Shown here: piece after piece, positions 11,311-24,347 of the stretch
How the letters are laid out: every line of letters begins with the position of its first letter
Position numbering within the stretch: the stretch's first letter is position 1
NCBI GenBank assembly: GCA_031472005.1
Contig: PZJY01000001.1
Coordinates: forward strand, 2,666,001 to 2,730,000
Reading direction: 5' to 3'
Origin: Tetracladium setigerum
Lineage: Eukaryota; Ascomycota; Leotiomycetes; Helotiales
DNA: 64,000 bases
Translations under genes and position numbers: made by a program
Notes under the pieces: model-generated
Seen by the model: the letters and a program-made list of their open reading frames with translations, nothing else
What the model was told of the DNA's origin: nothing
Database searches by the model: none

Positions 11311-12851
11311 TCAATGTCTTCCCCCCTTCTCAAACTCCCACCCAAACGGGGACAGCTGCTGTTGCTGCTGCTCCTGGTGGTCATCCGACGAGCCCCTCGG
11401 ACGGTAGGGCGCATACCCTCCGTTGCTATAACTCACCGATTGCGGAATATGCTCCTCGGTAACCTTGACAGTCGTACTCATGAGAATACCACCACCACCT
11501 CCCTTCCCGGTAGACTCGAAGTCATTCTCTGCATCGCTCGATCGTCCGTCACTACCAGGCCGCAGACGATCTTCACTTCCCTGTCTGTGGATCTGCCCCA
11601 GTTGCATCTGGCCCCCACCAGTGCCCTCGAAATCTTCTTCGTCCTTGCCGATAATAGTAGTTGTTACTCCGTCTTTCTGCGGTTGGCGTCTGGACATGGT
11701 GCTACCGATTGTCTTGATTCCGTTGAAGCCTCCGCCGCTTGTGCCGACGCCGTATGTCTTGTTCTTGCTTGTTGATTTGCCGACTGGTGTGAGGTTTTGG
11801 AGGAAGGGGATGTATTCTCTCATCAATGGCCATACCATTGGCAAGTTACTGACGTAGACCGCCACGGATGCTTCACGTGTATACCAGAACATGTAGCTCG
11901 TGTCCCAGATATCGGATAAATTGAAGACCTTCGTCAACACGGCTGCCACAATGACAAAGAGACCCAGACTGAAGATTAGACATAGAATGACCTTTTGCTT
12001 CCAGTGGATCTTGAGTTTCTTGACCAGCGGGATGGGAATGAAGAGCATCAGCGTGTCGGAGGAGATATTGAAGCAAGCTTGGATGATGGCGTAGTGTTCG
12101 AGGGTTGTGCATTGGGCGTTTGGTGGTGGCATAGCCCAGTAGCCTGTGAAGGGACGGCAGGCGGTAAAGAATGCTATCTCGGTTGCGATCCAGCCACAGG
12201 CGACGTAGATGGCGAGGTAGAAGACGAGTTTTTGTTGGACGTGGTGCAGAGTGAGGCGTGTGTACATGATTAGGAGACAGGCTTTGATGGTGTAGATTAC
12301 GTTGAGCATGGCCTAGGTGGGTACAAAAGTGTGTTAGAAAGGCTTGGTTCATTGGTTTTGGGTATTTTTGGAGAAGAAGTGAAGATATAAAATTGAAAAA
12401 AACGCACCTGCTCAGACACAACCACGATTTTGGACCCTTGGATACGCTCGGCGATCTCGAGTGGTGTGAAGGTTCCTGCTAATTCGGGTGGGTAAAGATT
12501 ACTTCCACCTCCGCCAGCGATGACATTGAGACATGTTATGAGCATTGTATACCAGACCTGTTATTCCAATCCCCATGGTTAGCATATCCAGGCCTCGAGT
12601 GTATGGTTGTCGAAGAAGCTGCAAGTCGAAACTTACGGCCACCAAAAGCATCAAGTAATCGTCAATCTGTAAATTCCTAATTCCAAGCCTGTGAATTCGC
12701 GCATACCTGTAGAACATATGGTTAGTATATGATTGATCGTTGTGCCATGTGGGGTGTCCTACATTCTTAGGATGATCAAGAACATCCCGACTCCATAGAG
12801 ACTCCATGATTGCGTCGCTAGCTCGTGTGGGAAGGGGTCGACATCCGCCAT
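11311..12851 (-). CDS. PTH11-like seven-helix membrane protein (fungal rhodopsin-type domain)
   Basis: Exons on the minus strand are 12763-12851, 12637-12706, 12408-12557 and 11311-12312, giving about 436 residues. All three introns (56, 79 and 95 bp) are GT-AG and phase-compatible. The N-terminal two thirds is a membrane domain with about seven hydrophobic helices. It includes RMYARIHRLGIRNLQIDDYL, the extracellular Cys-containing FFTACRPFTGYW and the NISSDTLMLFIPIPLV helix, all hallmarks of the fungal PTH11/rhodopsin-domain family. The cytoplasmic tail of about 150 residues is Gly/Ser-rich with a short poly-Gln stretch and is probably disordered. There is no N-terminal CFEM domain. Pth11 in Magnaporthe senses surface cues, but members of this expanded family are mostly uncharacterised, so the ligand and role here are unknown. 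Confidence 0.85.
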
Positions 12852-14075
12852 ATTTGATTCTTAAGGAACGAAGAGAATAGAAAGAGAAGTTTTCGATATC
12901 AGTGTGTCCCCGTTATCGTGATATCTTGCTCGAGGCTTGCGTCTAACAGCAGGAAACAACCCCGCCAACGGTCGCAATGCAGAAAGTGGCGTTGACGCTT
13001 GGAGGATTGAAGGAGACGGATGAATTGGAGGTCGAATGGAAGATGGAAAGGAATCTGAAGATGGCAAGATTGACGTTGGGTGTTGTTGTGCCTCCTCGTG
13101 TTGTTCGACTGATTATTCACTTCTGGCCTTCTCTTCACCTGATCCAGTGCAGCAACTTGAGTTCCAACGAAAATCCGAATATCACCGATGAAAAAGCTTC
13201 TCTCGTATCTTATCAAAACAAATCCAAAAAAATCTCAAAAGCCAAAGAGTCGCAAAAAGAAGGACGCCTCGCCAGGTGATACAAGTATCCTGCGAAGTTT
13301 CTAAAAACAAAGGGGGTACCACCGTACCATAAACTCCTTCATCAACTCCAGGATTCCCATATTGGGGTATCCACCACCTGCTTGTTTTTCCCATTTTATT
13401 TGGCCTTTTGCTTTCGTGCTTGTCAGACTGGATGGGACATGGGGGCAGTCATCAATCAGGACGGATGATTTGGATCATGCATGCTGCAGCAGAGACATAT
13501 GCAGATCTAAGCCCAATGGCGGATGTGATGTGGGAGAAGTCGTGGGGCGATAGGAGAATGGTGCTAGCTCCTTTTATCCGTATGTATCCGTAGGTACAGT
13601 ACGTACCCTGTTGATAGGTTAGGGCCTGGGGTCATTAATTACTATGCAAGGGTGTATCTCAGGTGTATCCTATCCTCTGGATATCTGGATATTTAGCATC
13701 GTAGTAACTGCACTGCTACTGGAGGAATTAGGAATCGACATTCCTGCACCAAACCTTCTAAGCGGATGGGGGCACAACACCGCGGAAACTTACGGTCCGT
13801 TCCTGGGAGTTTGTCCTTGTGTTTTTGATTGTTTGAAGGGTGTGATTGGTTTCCTGACCGGTGATATGGCCAGATATCTGCAAGTAAGCTTTTGTCACGC
13901 TACTTTAGCTCAACTGTCACTGCTGGCTGTTGCTGTCAGCCACTGTGTTTCCAAGTAGATTGTCGAGAGTGTTCTGTCTAGATTATGGCCCTCCTCAATA
14001 ATTCGTTCTATTTTCAAGATATGCCTGTCAACAATGTGCATATCATGCTATGCCATAGCCTCATCAAATCTCCAA

Positions 14076-14096
14076 GTCTCGGTCTCGGTCTCGGTT
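14076..14096. repeat. GTCTCG hexanucleotide repeat
   Basis: Three and a half tandem copies of GTCTCG in noncoding sequence. Confidence 0.75.
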
Positions 14097-15650
14097 TCCT
14101 CCGAGGACAAAGTCAACACTTGCGGCCAAATCGAGCTGATCTCCAATATTCTCCCAAAAGGAACGAAACGTCCCTCCTCTTGGCCACAATCTCATTCGAG
14201 CAAATGTGCCAAGTCGTTCTCACGATCGATACCAGGGGAGGTGCAAATCACGCTGATCTAACTAGATCGAACCAATATACAGTAACTGAGGCCACCGTGC
14301 CGAGGCTACCGAGCAGGGAAGCATCTCCGTACGGCTTCGTTCCGGTGCCTGGATTCTTGCACGAACTCGCTCGCTTCCCTTCCCCGACCCCTTTTTTTCT
14401 TCAACGACAAACGAACAACAAGAACATCAACAACCTTGTCGTGTGAAATTCTCGACCAAAGGTGCAGCAGATCCTTTTTAAACTTCTTCCTTTTGCTTCG
14501 TTGCCTAGATGTCAAGCTGGGCAGCAGACAAGCAATCTCTTTTCTCCCTCCTCCTCCTGGCATCACATCCATCCTCTTCAACCTTTATCAGTCAGTCAAA
14601 CAAGGGCATCGATACTCGAGTCAAGAGAGTTTTGTTCCTTTATCCTTATCTTTCTAGACGACAACAAATATCGTCAAATCGCCCTCGCCTAATTTCCTTA
14701 GAGCAGAGCAGAGTACCATGGTAATAATACGACTACGGATGATACAGTACCACCTCCCATAAACAACTTAATCACATTTAGGTTTCCTGCCCCTTACCAC
14801 CACCGTCGAGGGCGTAGCATTCGTCATTCTCTCATCATCATCAAAATCACCAAGCTTTCCCGCACCACGTTTTCGGCGCATTTTTACCACACGCCATCAC
14901 CCAACCAACATCTCCATCAAGGTTCTTTTTTTCTTTTCTTCCTTTCATTTACCTGAGACATGCATGATCTTTCTTCAACGGGAAGGGGACGAGAAACAAA
15001 AAAGAAGGCGCACGGCACTTGATCCTGCTTCATATCCTTGTGCATTGTGCATGTTGCACCGACCAAGACGAGGGGAGGAGGTTGGACCCTTTCCTTTTGA
15101 TGGACTTGATGCCTTCTTTGGGCTTATCGAATCATCGAATCCATGGCAGAGAGCCAGGTACGAAAAACGCCACGTGGGGGTAGGGATTAATTAAAATGTA
15201 CTGTCCGGAAGGTCCAAGGGACTTGGAAAGATGTTAAATGTTCTTCCACATTTTCGAGGGCTAAGATCATTATCTGTACGGAGTATAGTCATTTATTGTT
15301 CTCCGTTACGCTTCTGTTTTCTTGCTTTCGGCAATTTTTGGAAAGAATTGTCCAATCATCGTAGATTATGCTATGAAGAGCATCCGAAGACTCGAAGAGG
15401 TTCTGTTATTGCATTTCAAGCGGACCTTGTCAAGAATTTCGTGGAGTTTTTGTTGGCAGTTGCCTGCTTGGGATTGTGGAGACATTCCCTTGTGTAGCAT
15501 TCTGTTCTGCTGCTAGGCTTGTTTCTGTGGAGGTATTAGTTTGTGAACCCTGTAAAGGCATGATCTCCCAATTGCGAAATGTGATTTGGTCTCGTGTTCA
15601 CGAAACTGAAGTATCAAAAAGAAGCAAAACCCTACCTTTGAACTTCATGA

Positions 15651-15702
15651 AGTTATGCGGTCAGTTATGCGGTCAGTTAGTTGTGCGGCCAGTTGTGCGT
15701 TT
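15651..15702. repeat. short tandem repeat around TTATGCGGTCAG
   Basis: Four adjacent copies of a roughly 12-bp unit. The first two are near-identical (GTTATGCGGTCA) and the last two are degenerate (GTTGTGCGGCCA, GTTGTGCG). Confidence 0.7.
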
Positions 15703-17689
15703 GCTCTGGCAGTCGGCTTCTTTTCCCTCAAGGGTTCTCTATGTACAGGGAAAACAGACAATAGTTCGTGTCAAGACCTAGATGTGCTTTCCCCAAAGTT
15801 TAATCCTTCCAATGCGTGCATTCTCATCTAGCTGTAGAAGTGACGGCAATTCTCAAAGCTGACCTCGGCAGTTCAAGAAGAAAATCCACATTGTTTCTCT
15901 TGAGCAACAATAATCTCTCCTCAAGCGAATTATGTCTTTCGCATACGCCATGCCATTCACAAACGAAGACGCTCGCTTGCCCAATCATATAATCCCTCGA
16001 CTTCAAAAACCGCACACCAGCCAACCAACTTGAAGTTTACATACTAACAACACAGCATCAACTCCTCCCCTCGGCCCAATAGGTGTAAAGCATAGGTATC
16101 GCCGACGTATACTACACTGCCTATACGTCGCCATATTCATCCCCTTTCCACCCTTACTTCCTTTGAATCGTCGAAAAACACAACTGCGGAAATCAAATTG
16201 AACCCACCAATGATATTCCTGGGAGAGAACGACGCAGCATCGTCAATGGCATAGATACTCTTCGCCAGTATGTGTGTATATGTAGTGTCGCACTCTCTAT
16301 GACCACTTTCCCTGTGATATCGAGCTGATGGGGAAGGAGGGACGGAGGGAGATAGGGAAGAGGTATTCAACTATCCACCACCGTCGTCGCCAATCGAAGT
16401 AAAAAATCCACAGCTTTCTCTCGCGGTCAACACAGTACTATCTTCCCATCCGCGAGGGGTGGAGGTATACACAAACACGGAAAGTTACGGAATAATTGAC
16501 TATCCTTACGCCTGGTAAGTTGGCATTTATAAATCCGCAGCACGCGGGAAAACACCAACTATGATGGTATTCGAGAACCTATGCTCTTCAGCGCCCCGAG
16601 AAGTTGAGAACGGCATTATGACCTTCCTGTTCCTGTTCTTCGGGGATGATTCGATGGTTGGATTGAGAACTTGAGGAGGGATATGGGTGGAATGTTTAAC
16701 CATCCATCGAGACGCTCAATCTTCTCGAATATGCTTTGCATACCTTTTACACCACCAAAAAATGCCCTAAAATTTGGGAACCCCTCCGATTATTTCCTGC
16801 CAAGCTCTTGTTCAAGTTTACTTTGATCGGTTGAAGGTGAGAGAACTTAGATGTTGGTGGTCTTGGAGCATTATTATATTCTATGGCGGCGGTTGGAAGA
16901 GGGATGATGATTTTGGGAACGGTTGATAGGGAGGATGATTGGAGCGATTTTGGGGGCGAGGGAGGAAGTGAGACGGTGGATTGCGGGGATTTTGAGCTAG
17001 TTTTAAAAAACATCGAGAGAAGACTTGTTGTTAGGTCGACTTCATCAAAGGAATCATATTCCCTGTAGTACTGGAGCAAAATAAGGCCATATACGGTTGT
17101 GGCACGAAGACCCACCCACTATTAATCATTTTAACAATGTTTGATATTATGTTTGAGAGAACTCAAAGCCAGAAGCATCTTGCTTAGTCCACATAATACA
17201 GCACAACGAAGAGTATGTATTGTGCCATGTGGACGAAGCGAAACCACCATTCAAACACTTGCGCCAACAGTTGACCTTCTACCAGTGTCACGACTTTTCC
17301 CATCCAAGCGTCATCATCATACATCATCATCATCAGTTCATCAATCATATATACATGATTGATTATATAAATAATCATTAGATAGGAGAAAAGACCCCAC
17401 TGTGTTCCAGCCAAGGAGAGGGTGACATGAAAGTAGACAGAACACATGTTTCTGCAAAAAGAAAAAGGCAGAAGCACAACAACTCATCAAAGACTGATTG
17501 AATTGACTTTGCTAGCAGCATATGAATGGGGGGAGTGAAAAGAAGAAAAATGCAGAGGATTTACTATTGCCCTTACTACCATACCAGTGTCGCAAGTGCA
17601 AATGAATAAAAGGCTGTACTATCGAATAGTATATACCGACGAAGTGAAGAAGAAGCGGAAAAGGAGGGAAATAACAGGGGAGGAATACA

Positions 17690-19739
17690 TTATTGATAAG
17701 AGAAGTTTTCAAATTCGGGGCCGGTCAAAGAACCAGGATCCCCGAAATGCTGAGAATGGAATGCCAAGGGGTCATTCTGCAAAACTGGAGTAGAGAAAGG
17801 AAGGAAACTCTCTTGACTCGGGTTGTAATACAAAGACTGGTCTGTATACTGAGTGTCGAGAGGAAGTGACATGTCGAACATGTCGGCTTGTTGTTGGTAG
17901 CTGTCGAAGGTTGGTTGTTCAGCGTAGTAAGAAGGTTGGTAGTCGTTTGTGTTGACATTAGAGAGGGGTTGCGTTTGCTCGGAAGTGGCGTCAATCTCGT
18001 CGTCAGAAGCTTCAGCTTGATCTTGTTGAGGGTGCTCGTGAGCCACAACTTCAATCTCTTTCATCCAGGGCTTCAATTCGGCCATTGATGGCCAGTCTCC
18101 TCCGCCTTTCCCACCACGCTTCTCTTCAACATCCTTCAAGCCCTTGCTTCTTCCTTTCGGGGTCTTTGGCTTAAAGTGTGCTCTTCTAAGGTGTGCAGCA
18201 GCATTATAATATGCACCATATTCTTTCATTTGCCCACATGCCTTGCACTTCGAGAGGGGAAGAGAGGCTTGAGTTGTCCCTCGCCTGTTGGCGCGACACA
18301 GATGAATTTCTTGACATGTCTTTTGTGTTCTCGATCTTGATGTCTTCGAAGTTCGTGTTCACCACGGAACCCTTCAGGATGACTCTCACACTGCTTGCAG
18401 AAGACCCGCTCATGTTTAGGTCGCTGATAGGTGGGTTTCGAGATGGCAAGTTTGTCTGGTGTTGCATCTTTTGAGTCGGACTGAAGCATTGAATTTGATG
18501 AATTACTTCGAGACATCGCGTTCTCATCACCCCCTCTGGGCATGAGAAGAGGCCGAGCGAGAGCATGTTGATTTTGAAGCTTCAAGCGCAGTTTGTTTCG
18601 CGATGACGAGGAAGAGTTGCTTGTGTTAGAATCAGACTTCTCCATTTTTGTACCAAATGAGCTTGAATCTTGAAAATGATTGGGAAGAGAATGTGAAAAC
18701 TGAGAATCATCACTTGCACCACCGGTGCCAGCCAAAAGCTGTTTTTGCTCTTCGCTCGATGAACGGCGATTATAAGAACTGGAACGAGTAAGAGCATATT
18801 GATCATATGAAGGATCAACATGACTGGGTTCTGAATAGGAAGCATTCGAGTTGATTCTCATCATATCAAAATTATCATTGAGATAAACGCTCGATGATCG
18901 GCTCATCGTATTATCGAAAGTAGTTGCGTGTGTAAGCTGTGCTGTTGAAGGCGTTGAGGGTGTTGGGAAGTCGAACGAACCGATCGACGATCGATGGCCG
19001 GTCGCCATATTAGAGAACGGCATTGGATTTGGTGGTGAGATCGATAGAGCAGGCGTGAGTTGAGTTCCATACGCGAGGTTGGAGATGTATTCGCTTGGAT
19101 CGGTCAAATCTTCGAGAGGGCGACCGTGCTCAGGTACTCGCTGAAGTTCGGGTTTTCGTTGCGACGTTGATCGTTGTAGAGGTTGTGAATGGTGGGACGG
19201 AGCGTATGAGCTAAAAGGTTGCTCGCGGGTCGTCCAATCCATCATTACGGTGTTGTCTTGACGAGATTCGGTGGGCAGGGTGGCAAGAGGGCGAACGGTT
19301 CCGTTGTTGGTCGAGGCAAATGGGATGTTGCCGCTGCTCCGCTGCGAGGTAGAACCTCTCGAGTTTGTTCGAGCCATCGAAGGTGCTGACCGTTGGGAAA
19401 GAGATCTCGAGATGGCGGCGGCTTCGGCCCGTTCCTAGTCATCGTTAGAGCGGTCCGTGGGAGGAAAGACCAATGAATTCCTACAGATGATACATGTCGA
19501 GACATTGATGGAGCTCCTGTACTAGACATGCTTCGTGGAACATCTCTCCTTCGATGGTGTGGTTGCTTGTGAATACCGTTTGGTGAACGGTGGTAACTTT
19601 GGGCTCCGTTGGCAGAGATGGCAGAGATGGCAGAATCGATTTGGGCTTGGATTACAGCTTGATGTTCGAAAAGCTCTTGCAGATGTTGTTGATGATTGAT
19701 AGCGACCGAGGTGTTGATGGTCAGGTTCGGGTTCGACAT
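17690..19739 (-). CDS. C2H2-type zinc-finger transcription factor (conserved Pezizomycotina family)
   Basis: Exon 1 is 19485-19739 and exon 2 is 17690-19434. The 50-bp intron has a CTAAC branch site. The N-terminus (LFEHQAVIQAQIDSAISAI) may form a short helix and is followed by about 350 low-complexity Ser/Asn-rich residues. The conserved region begins with ERVFCKQCESHPEGFRGEHE, followed by LRRHQDREHKRHVKKFIC, a C2H2 finger. It continues with LSKCKACGQMKEYGAYYNAA and AHLRRAHFKPK, a second finger, and a GGGDWPSMAELKPWMKEIE block. The reading frame breaks between the two fingers at 18256-18259. With one added base the protein runs on to an acidic/Gln-rich C-terminus, about 666 residues. The break would otherwise remove the second finger and the whole C-terminus. 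It is a likely nuclear DNA-binding regulator with unknown targets. Confidence 0.85.
18256..18259 (-). other. candidate 1-base deletion in C/G run (zinc-finger gene)
   Basis: On the coding strand the frame leaves ..GEGQLKPLFP and resumes in the next frame as PLSKCKACGQ. A run of four C would have to be five. Conserved family sequence lies immediately on both sides, leaving no room for an intron. Confidence 0.8.
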
Positions 19740-21441
19740 GATGGGCTATTGTCTGTGGTATTAGGATAAAGATTGTTACTCGTTTCGACGTCGAAGGTCT
19801 GCAGCCTCATCCTCATCAGCGATGTTCCTGAATTACCGTACATAGCAAAGGCTGCTAGGTGGAGCGAAGCTAACGATCGACTTACAGATGATTGACGCTG
19901 TTTGCAGGAATGGAATAGTAAAAGTAATGGTAAATGAGATAACTCGCACTGAGTTTCGAAAGGCTTCTGTTACTGGCGAACGTTGATGCTTGCAGATGAT
20001 ACAAATGTAAGGCGAAGGTTTTGAAAGGTTGGATGGGCGGCGAGGAGGGACGAAAGAACTATGTATGCTGGCTGGATCGGATCTCTGGCTATCACGAAGC
20101 CATGGATGGGGCTCTGTCCTGAATAATAGGATTATCAGCGATGATCTGTGGATCTGACCTCAAGGCTTGGGAATGGAGGTGAGTGCAGCATGACGAGGGA
20201 TTTGGTCCGAGTGGATCCAACTGGTGTTGATTTGACGGATCTTCTTGTGCTGCTCTTGGCAAGGTCGAGTCGGTGTAAGGACCGTGGGCTTGCATCTCTG
20301 CTTTGCATCAGGCCTATTTTCTGGCAAAACCAACCATCGAAGCCGGTGGGGGTGGTCTGGAAATCATCCTAAGTGGTTGCAGACAGGCGAAGAAAGACCC
20401 AATTCTCACGTTCCTTGGGCCGTTGGATGATGCAGGCTGGAAACATCCAGCTCTCTTCCAGCCCATCACAGGCAAGCAGGGAGCGCGGTTGGCGGTCTCC
20501 AACACCAGAGACAACGCATTCTCGCCATGCCCTTGTCCATGCACTGATACCCATGGAAGTCGAAAAAGGTGTTTTCTCAAAGTGAAGCGACGAATCACGG
20601 CAGATGTTTCATCCTGCCTTCTCGCTGAGTGGCAGTTGAGACTGCGAGGCAGCCACGTCGACAAACGCTTGTCCGCCTCATTCTTTTGAGCCTGGAAGGC
20701 CCTTTGATTCGACGCTCGGTGAGCAATTCCACCTCGTATCTCTCGGGCGGACGTCGTCGATGGTTCGCATTTTTCCTCACCAGAAAAGGGTGCGAAAACG
20801 GCTCAACACTCTGTGGTTTGTTCTGCAACACACCTCCCATAGAGCCAACCAGAGTGCAAACACCCACACCTAAACATAGTGTAGACTTCGAGGCAAGTCG
20901 AGGGCAAACTTGCTTCGTGCTGACCCGGGCGACCTGGAGCGCACAGTTGAGTCTTTGGTGGAACGATCGAAACTTGAAGCGGCTGTGTAGGTGAAGAGAG
21001 TTGTGCCCCATATGCCGTGATGCCCGAAGATACGATTTTGTCTGCTGGCATTTTCTTGGGAAGCCGTCACTTGACAGCAAGATATCGTAATTAATAATTT
21101 GACAGAACTGCTGTGCTGCGAGAGCCGGAGGATGAGCAGTGACTCAAGGAAGTGAGGAACTACCTGCACGTGAGAGAACAGCGTCGTCGAGTCGGTGTTT
21201 ATGAGAAATGCTCTTCATGAAGAAGTTTGGTAATATGAAAGTTCGACATGGAAACAGAGATCTTGAATTTCATGAATGAGAATATCTGGTGATTTGCCAA
21301 GCCCATCTTGGTCACGTGGTACAGTAGGATTCACGGAACACTCGATATTCCGTTCCGTCGCATTGAGATGATGACAGTGTGCTTGCTCTCAACTATCACC
21401 ATGCCCTGAAGACCCGATTCTCGCAATTGCCATATGGCACA
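19740..21441. promoter_or_regulatory. bidirectional promoter region, zinc-finger gene / Yos9 gene
   Basis: A 1.7 kb region between divergent start codons. It must contain the 5' regulatory sequences of both genes. Open frames between 20300 and 21080 on both strands mirror each other and have no recognisable motifs, so I do not call genes. No specific operator was identified. Confidence 0.5.
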
Positions 21442-22920
21442 ATGCGTTCTCTTATTCCAGCCCTCTTTGCTACAGCTCCAGTAGCTCTTGCCAGTCAGAA
21501 TGTGTTTAGCGTTCATGACGACATTCTGGCATTTCCCCAGGTATGAATGATACCAGATATTCAACTCAAAGCCAAGTAAGAAGCTAACACGATCCAGTAC
21601 GATGTTGTCTTTTCCGATGTCTACGTGACTGATACAGAGGCGAGCCTCATAATCGAACAATCATCCTCGCCCTCCACCGCCTCCGCGTCACCATCCCAAA
21701 CACCTACCAAGGGAATAGCACCTACCAACCAAGGCGAATCCAACCCCACCTCCCAATTCTCATATGCCTACGACCCAGCGCATAATACTTACGAAGTCTT
21801 GGTCCTTAATGGTGAAGAACATCTCTGTACAATACCCATAGTTGATACGCCTCCACGGAACGAAACCTCAGAAGCCGAAGCACGAGCTACAGAAAAGAAA
21901 GAGCTGGCACGAGCTTCAGATCGAGGATGGGAGCTATTACAAGATCTGGAAGGGCACTGCCTTTTCTTCATTTCCGGATGGTGGTCCTACAGCTTTTGCT
22001 ATAATGTAGAGATCACGCAGTTCCATCAACTCCCATCACAACCGGGCAAAGACCCAACACCCGATCCAGCCACGCCCAAATACGTCCTCGGAAGAGCCAA
22101 GGGCAAGCCCAACCGACACGACGAATGGGGCAACGAAATTGAGCTACGAAAAGCAAAGAATATCGAACCTCCGAAGACAGAGTTGCAAGTCAAAGGGGAT
22201 ACGAGATACCTGGTGCAGCGAATGGAAGGAGGGACGATTTGTGACCTGACCGGTAAGCCGAGACGAATTGAAGTCCAATACCATTGCAGTGCGCATCTAC
22301 CCGATCGGATTGGCTATATTAAGGAGGTCACTACATGTTCATACCTGCTGGTGGTGTACACTGCGCGCCTCTGTAACGATGTCGCCTTCCTCCCGCCTAA
22401 AGAGAACATAGCCAACGCAATCGTGTGCCGCACCATCGTTCCTGAAGAAGACTTGAAATGGCGCTACGAAATGCGAGAAAGAATTGCACAAGAAGAAGCC
22501 GCGGAGCCGAAAGAAACGCGACCAGTTATCGGGGGTGTTCTCGTAGGCGCAGGAAAATACATGAATAAGGAAGGCCAAAAAATGCCTTCACCCCCGACCT
22601 TCGGAAAGGAAAATATGGGCGGTGCTATATTAGTGAAGGCGAAGGCGAAAGCAGATGGTGGACAAGTCGAGAGTGTGACCGATGCCGATCTATTAAAGAT
22701 GGATATTGATCCGAAGTTAGTGGAAGAGTTGAAGGATCAGATCAAGAAGGAAGCGAAGGATAAAGGGTGGAAAATTGAAATATTTGAAGAGCCGGGCGAT
22801 TACTTCAAAGTCGTTGGAGTTGTAGACGGAGATGAGGAAGCCGAGCCAGAAGGGAACAAAGAAGGAGAAGAAGAAGAAGAAGAAGAAGGCAGCAAAGAGG
22901 TTTTCAAGGACGAATTGTAG
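21442..22920 (+). CDS. yos9: Yos9/OS-9-like ER lectin with C-terminal KDEL
   Basis: Yos9/OS-9 is the luminal ER lectin that reads trimmed mannose on misfolded glycoproteins and hands them to the Hrd1 ubiquitin ligase in ERAD. Exons are 21442-21540 and 21598-22920. The 57-bp intron has a GCTAAC branch site. The first exon encodes a signal peptide (MRSLIPALFATAPVALA). The MRH domain spans roughly residues 95-275 and contains six family cysteines. The mannose-pocket elements are visible: Trp-Trp and Gln in the WWSYSFCYNVEITQFHQ region, Arg in CDLTGKPRRIEVQYHC and Glu/Tyr in KEVTTCSYLLVVYTARLC. The acidic C-terminal tail (Glu-rich) ends in FKDEL, an ER-retrieval signal. Length is about 473 residues and the gene is intact. 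Confidence 0.92.
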
Positions 22921-24347
22921 AGTTTATTGTATGACAAATTACGAAATGCATATTACCCGCGCATTTCCTTTTGTCAAAAGAGAGAATCTTCTTATTATCA
23001 TTATTTTTTATTTACCTGGCCAAGTGGCTTCTTCAACGAGCTCAAAAGGCGAGAGGGAGGGACTGTACGGTTGTACCCCACCTGCCGACCCCATTAGCCG
23101 GCACTTTTGACTTTTGTTGCACGTCGCAGCCTGAGCTTGACGTCTTCTCTCTGCACTCCACTGAAAGCGGGGCGTTCCGCCGAGGGAGGGACAGCGGACA
23201 GCTGCGAATGTCTCCGATGGGGATATAAAAACTTTCAAGCTCCTAATCTCAAACTCTAAGTTAAAGCGACAACAATTTAGAAATGGAATGAACTCTCATA
23301 GCCGTGGTTCAGTGGTTGGAAGATATGGAGCTCCCTACGTACTGAGTAGGTGTGAGAGAGAAGCTATAAGTATCCTAGCTGGAGAAATGGATTTCTGACG
23401 CTCTGCTCTGTTGAATCACTCTACCTGCCGCTTAAACATTCAAGAAATTCGTCGTTGATTCTTTTGCTGTTGTTTTATATGATGCTGTCGTGTCAGTCCC
23501 AGCTGTCATTTTGCACTCGTTATCAAATCATCTTGTTTCGTTGAGTTCAAATTCCTGCTTATCTCTCTCTCTTGCACGTGCTTCTTGTGTGATGAGAACT
23601 AGGTACTTCGAATCACACAGCTCAGCCGAGTTCTCAACAGCAATAGCAACTATAAACAAGGATCAACTTACTATCATCGGAGAGAGCCGTAACTTGTGAG
23701 CCCGCAAAAACGAAACAAGCTTTTACAAGAGTTTAAGCACCTGGGGACTTTATATGCCATGACAATATCTACGAATAGGTGAATGGTTTGATGACTAGGC
23801 TTTTCACCTTACTTTGTGGATCGGGCTCTCGACTGCCGACCAAGGATATTTGTGAACTGTTGCTAAGATGAAAATGATGATGCTTGTAGCTAGCTTGAAT
23901 GTGCAGATCAGCACCATTGTGTACCATAACCCCTGAATAGGTAAGTGACTTGTCAGTCAAGGGATGTTTGGAAATACCAACACTTTGATATTTTCTTGGC
24001 GCTGTACTCTACCCTCTTGCATTCTTCCATCTGAGCTTCACCAACCTTCGAGGCTTCGAGTGATTGGTTGTCCATCACACATGTAAGGGGTTGTTTTTAT
24101 GTCGCCGTTTCCTTGTTGGGTACGAATATTCGAGGAACCTTGGAGGGGGCAGTCACCAAGCAGGTGTCCCGCCGTCCGTCTCTCTCTCCTCATCTTCATC
24201 TCGACATTCCCTCGAATCCCTCTGCGCATTCACCTTAACGAGCTCTCTCTTTCTATCTTGAGAACCAACACAGCTTCAATTTCTGTTACGAGATCGGCGC
24301 GTAACCTAACAAAGCATTTCTATTGCTATTTGTGAAAAGCGAGCGTT
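22921..24347. other. intergenic spacer of about 1.4 kb
   Basis: No supported gene. A tRNA-box-A-like string near 23305 was examined and rejected. The final 300 bases precede a P450 pseudogene and may be its relic promoter. Confidence 0.5.

Larger units (their letters stand above)
12852..17689. other. 4.8 kb stretch without a supported gene
   Basis: This lies upstream of the minus-strand receptor and downstream of the minus-strand transcription factor. Many short open frames occur on both strands (for example 13985-14446 plus, 15231-15497 plus, 16747-17115 minus), but none shows a domain, a consistent exon structure or a family motif. It contains a GGTCTC hexamer repeat (14076-14096) and a GTTATGCGGTCA-type repeat (15651-15700). 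It could hold the long promoter of the receptor gene, a noncoding RNA or a fast-evolving small secreted protein that I cannot recognise. Confidence 0.5.

Noticed and set aside
16747..17115. Minus-strand open frame of 122 codons
   Set aside because: Low-complexity Ser/Pro content and no recognisable family. The evidence is too weak to call a gene.
20303..21080. Overlapping open frames on both strands between the zinc-finger and Yos9 genes
   Set aside because: The frames mirror one another, have no motif, splice pattern or plausible start, and lie in a divergent promoter region.
23300..23375. tRNA-like box A (TGGTTCAGTGGTTGG) near 23305
   Set aside because: No matching box B (GGTTCGAxTCC) follows within tRNA distance, and no cloverleaf stems or 3' acceptor arm are visible.
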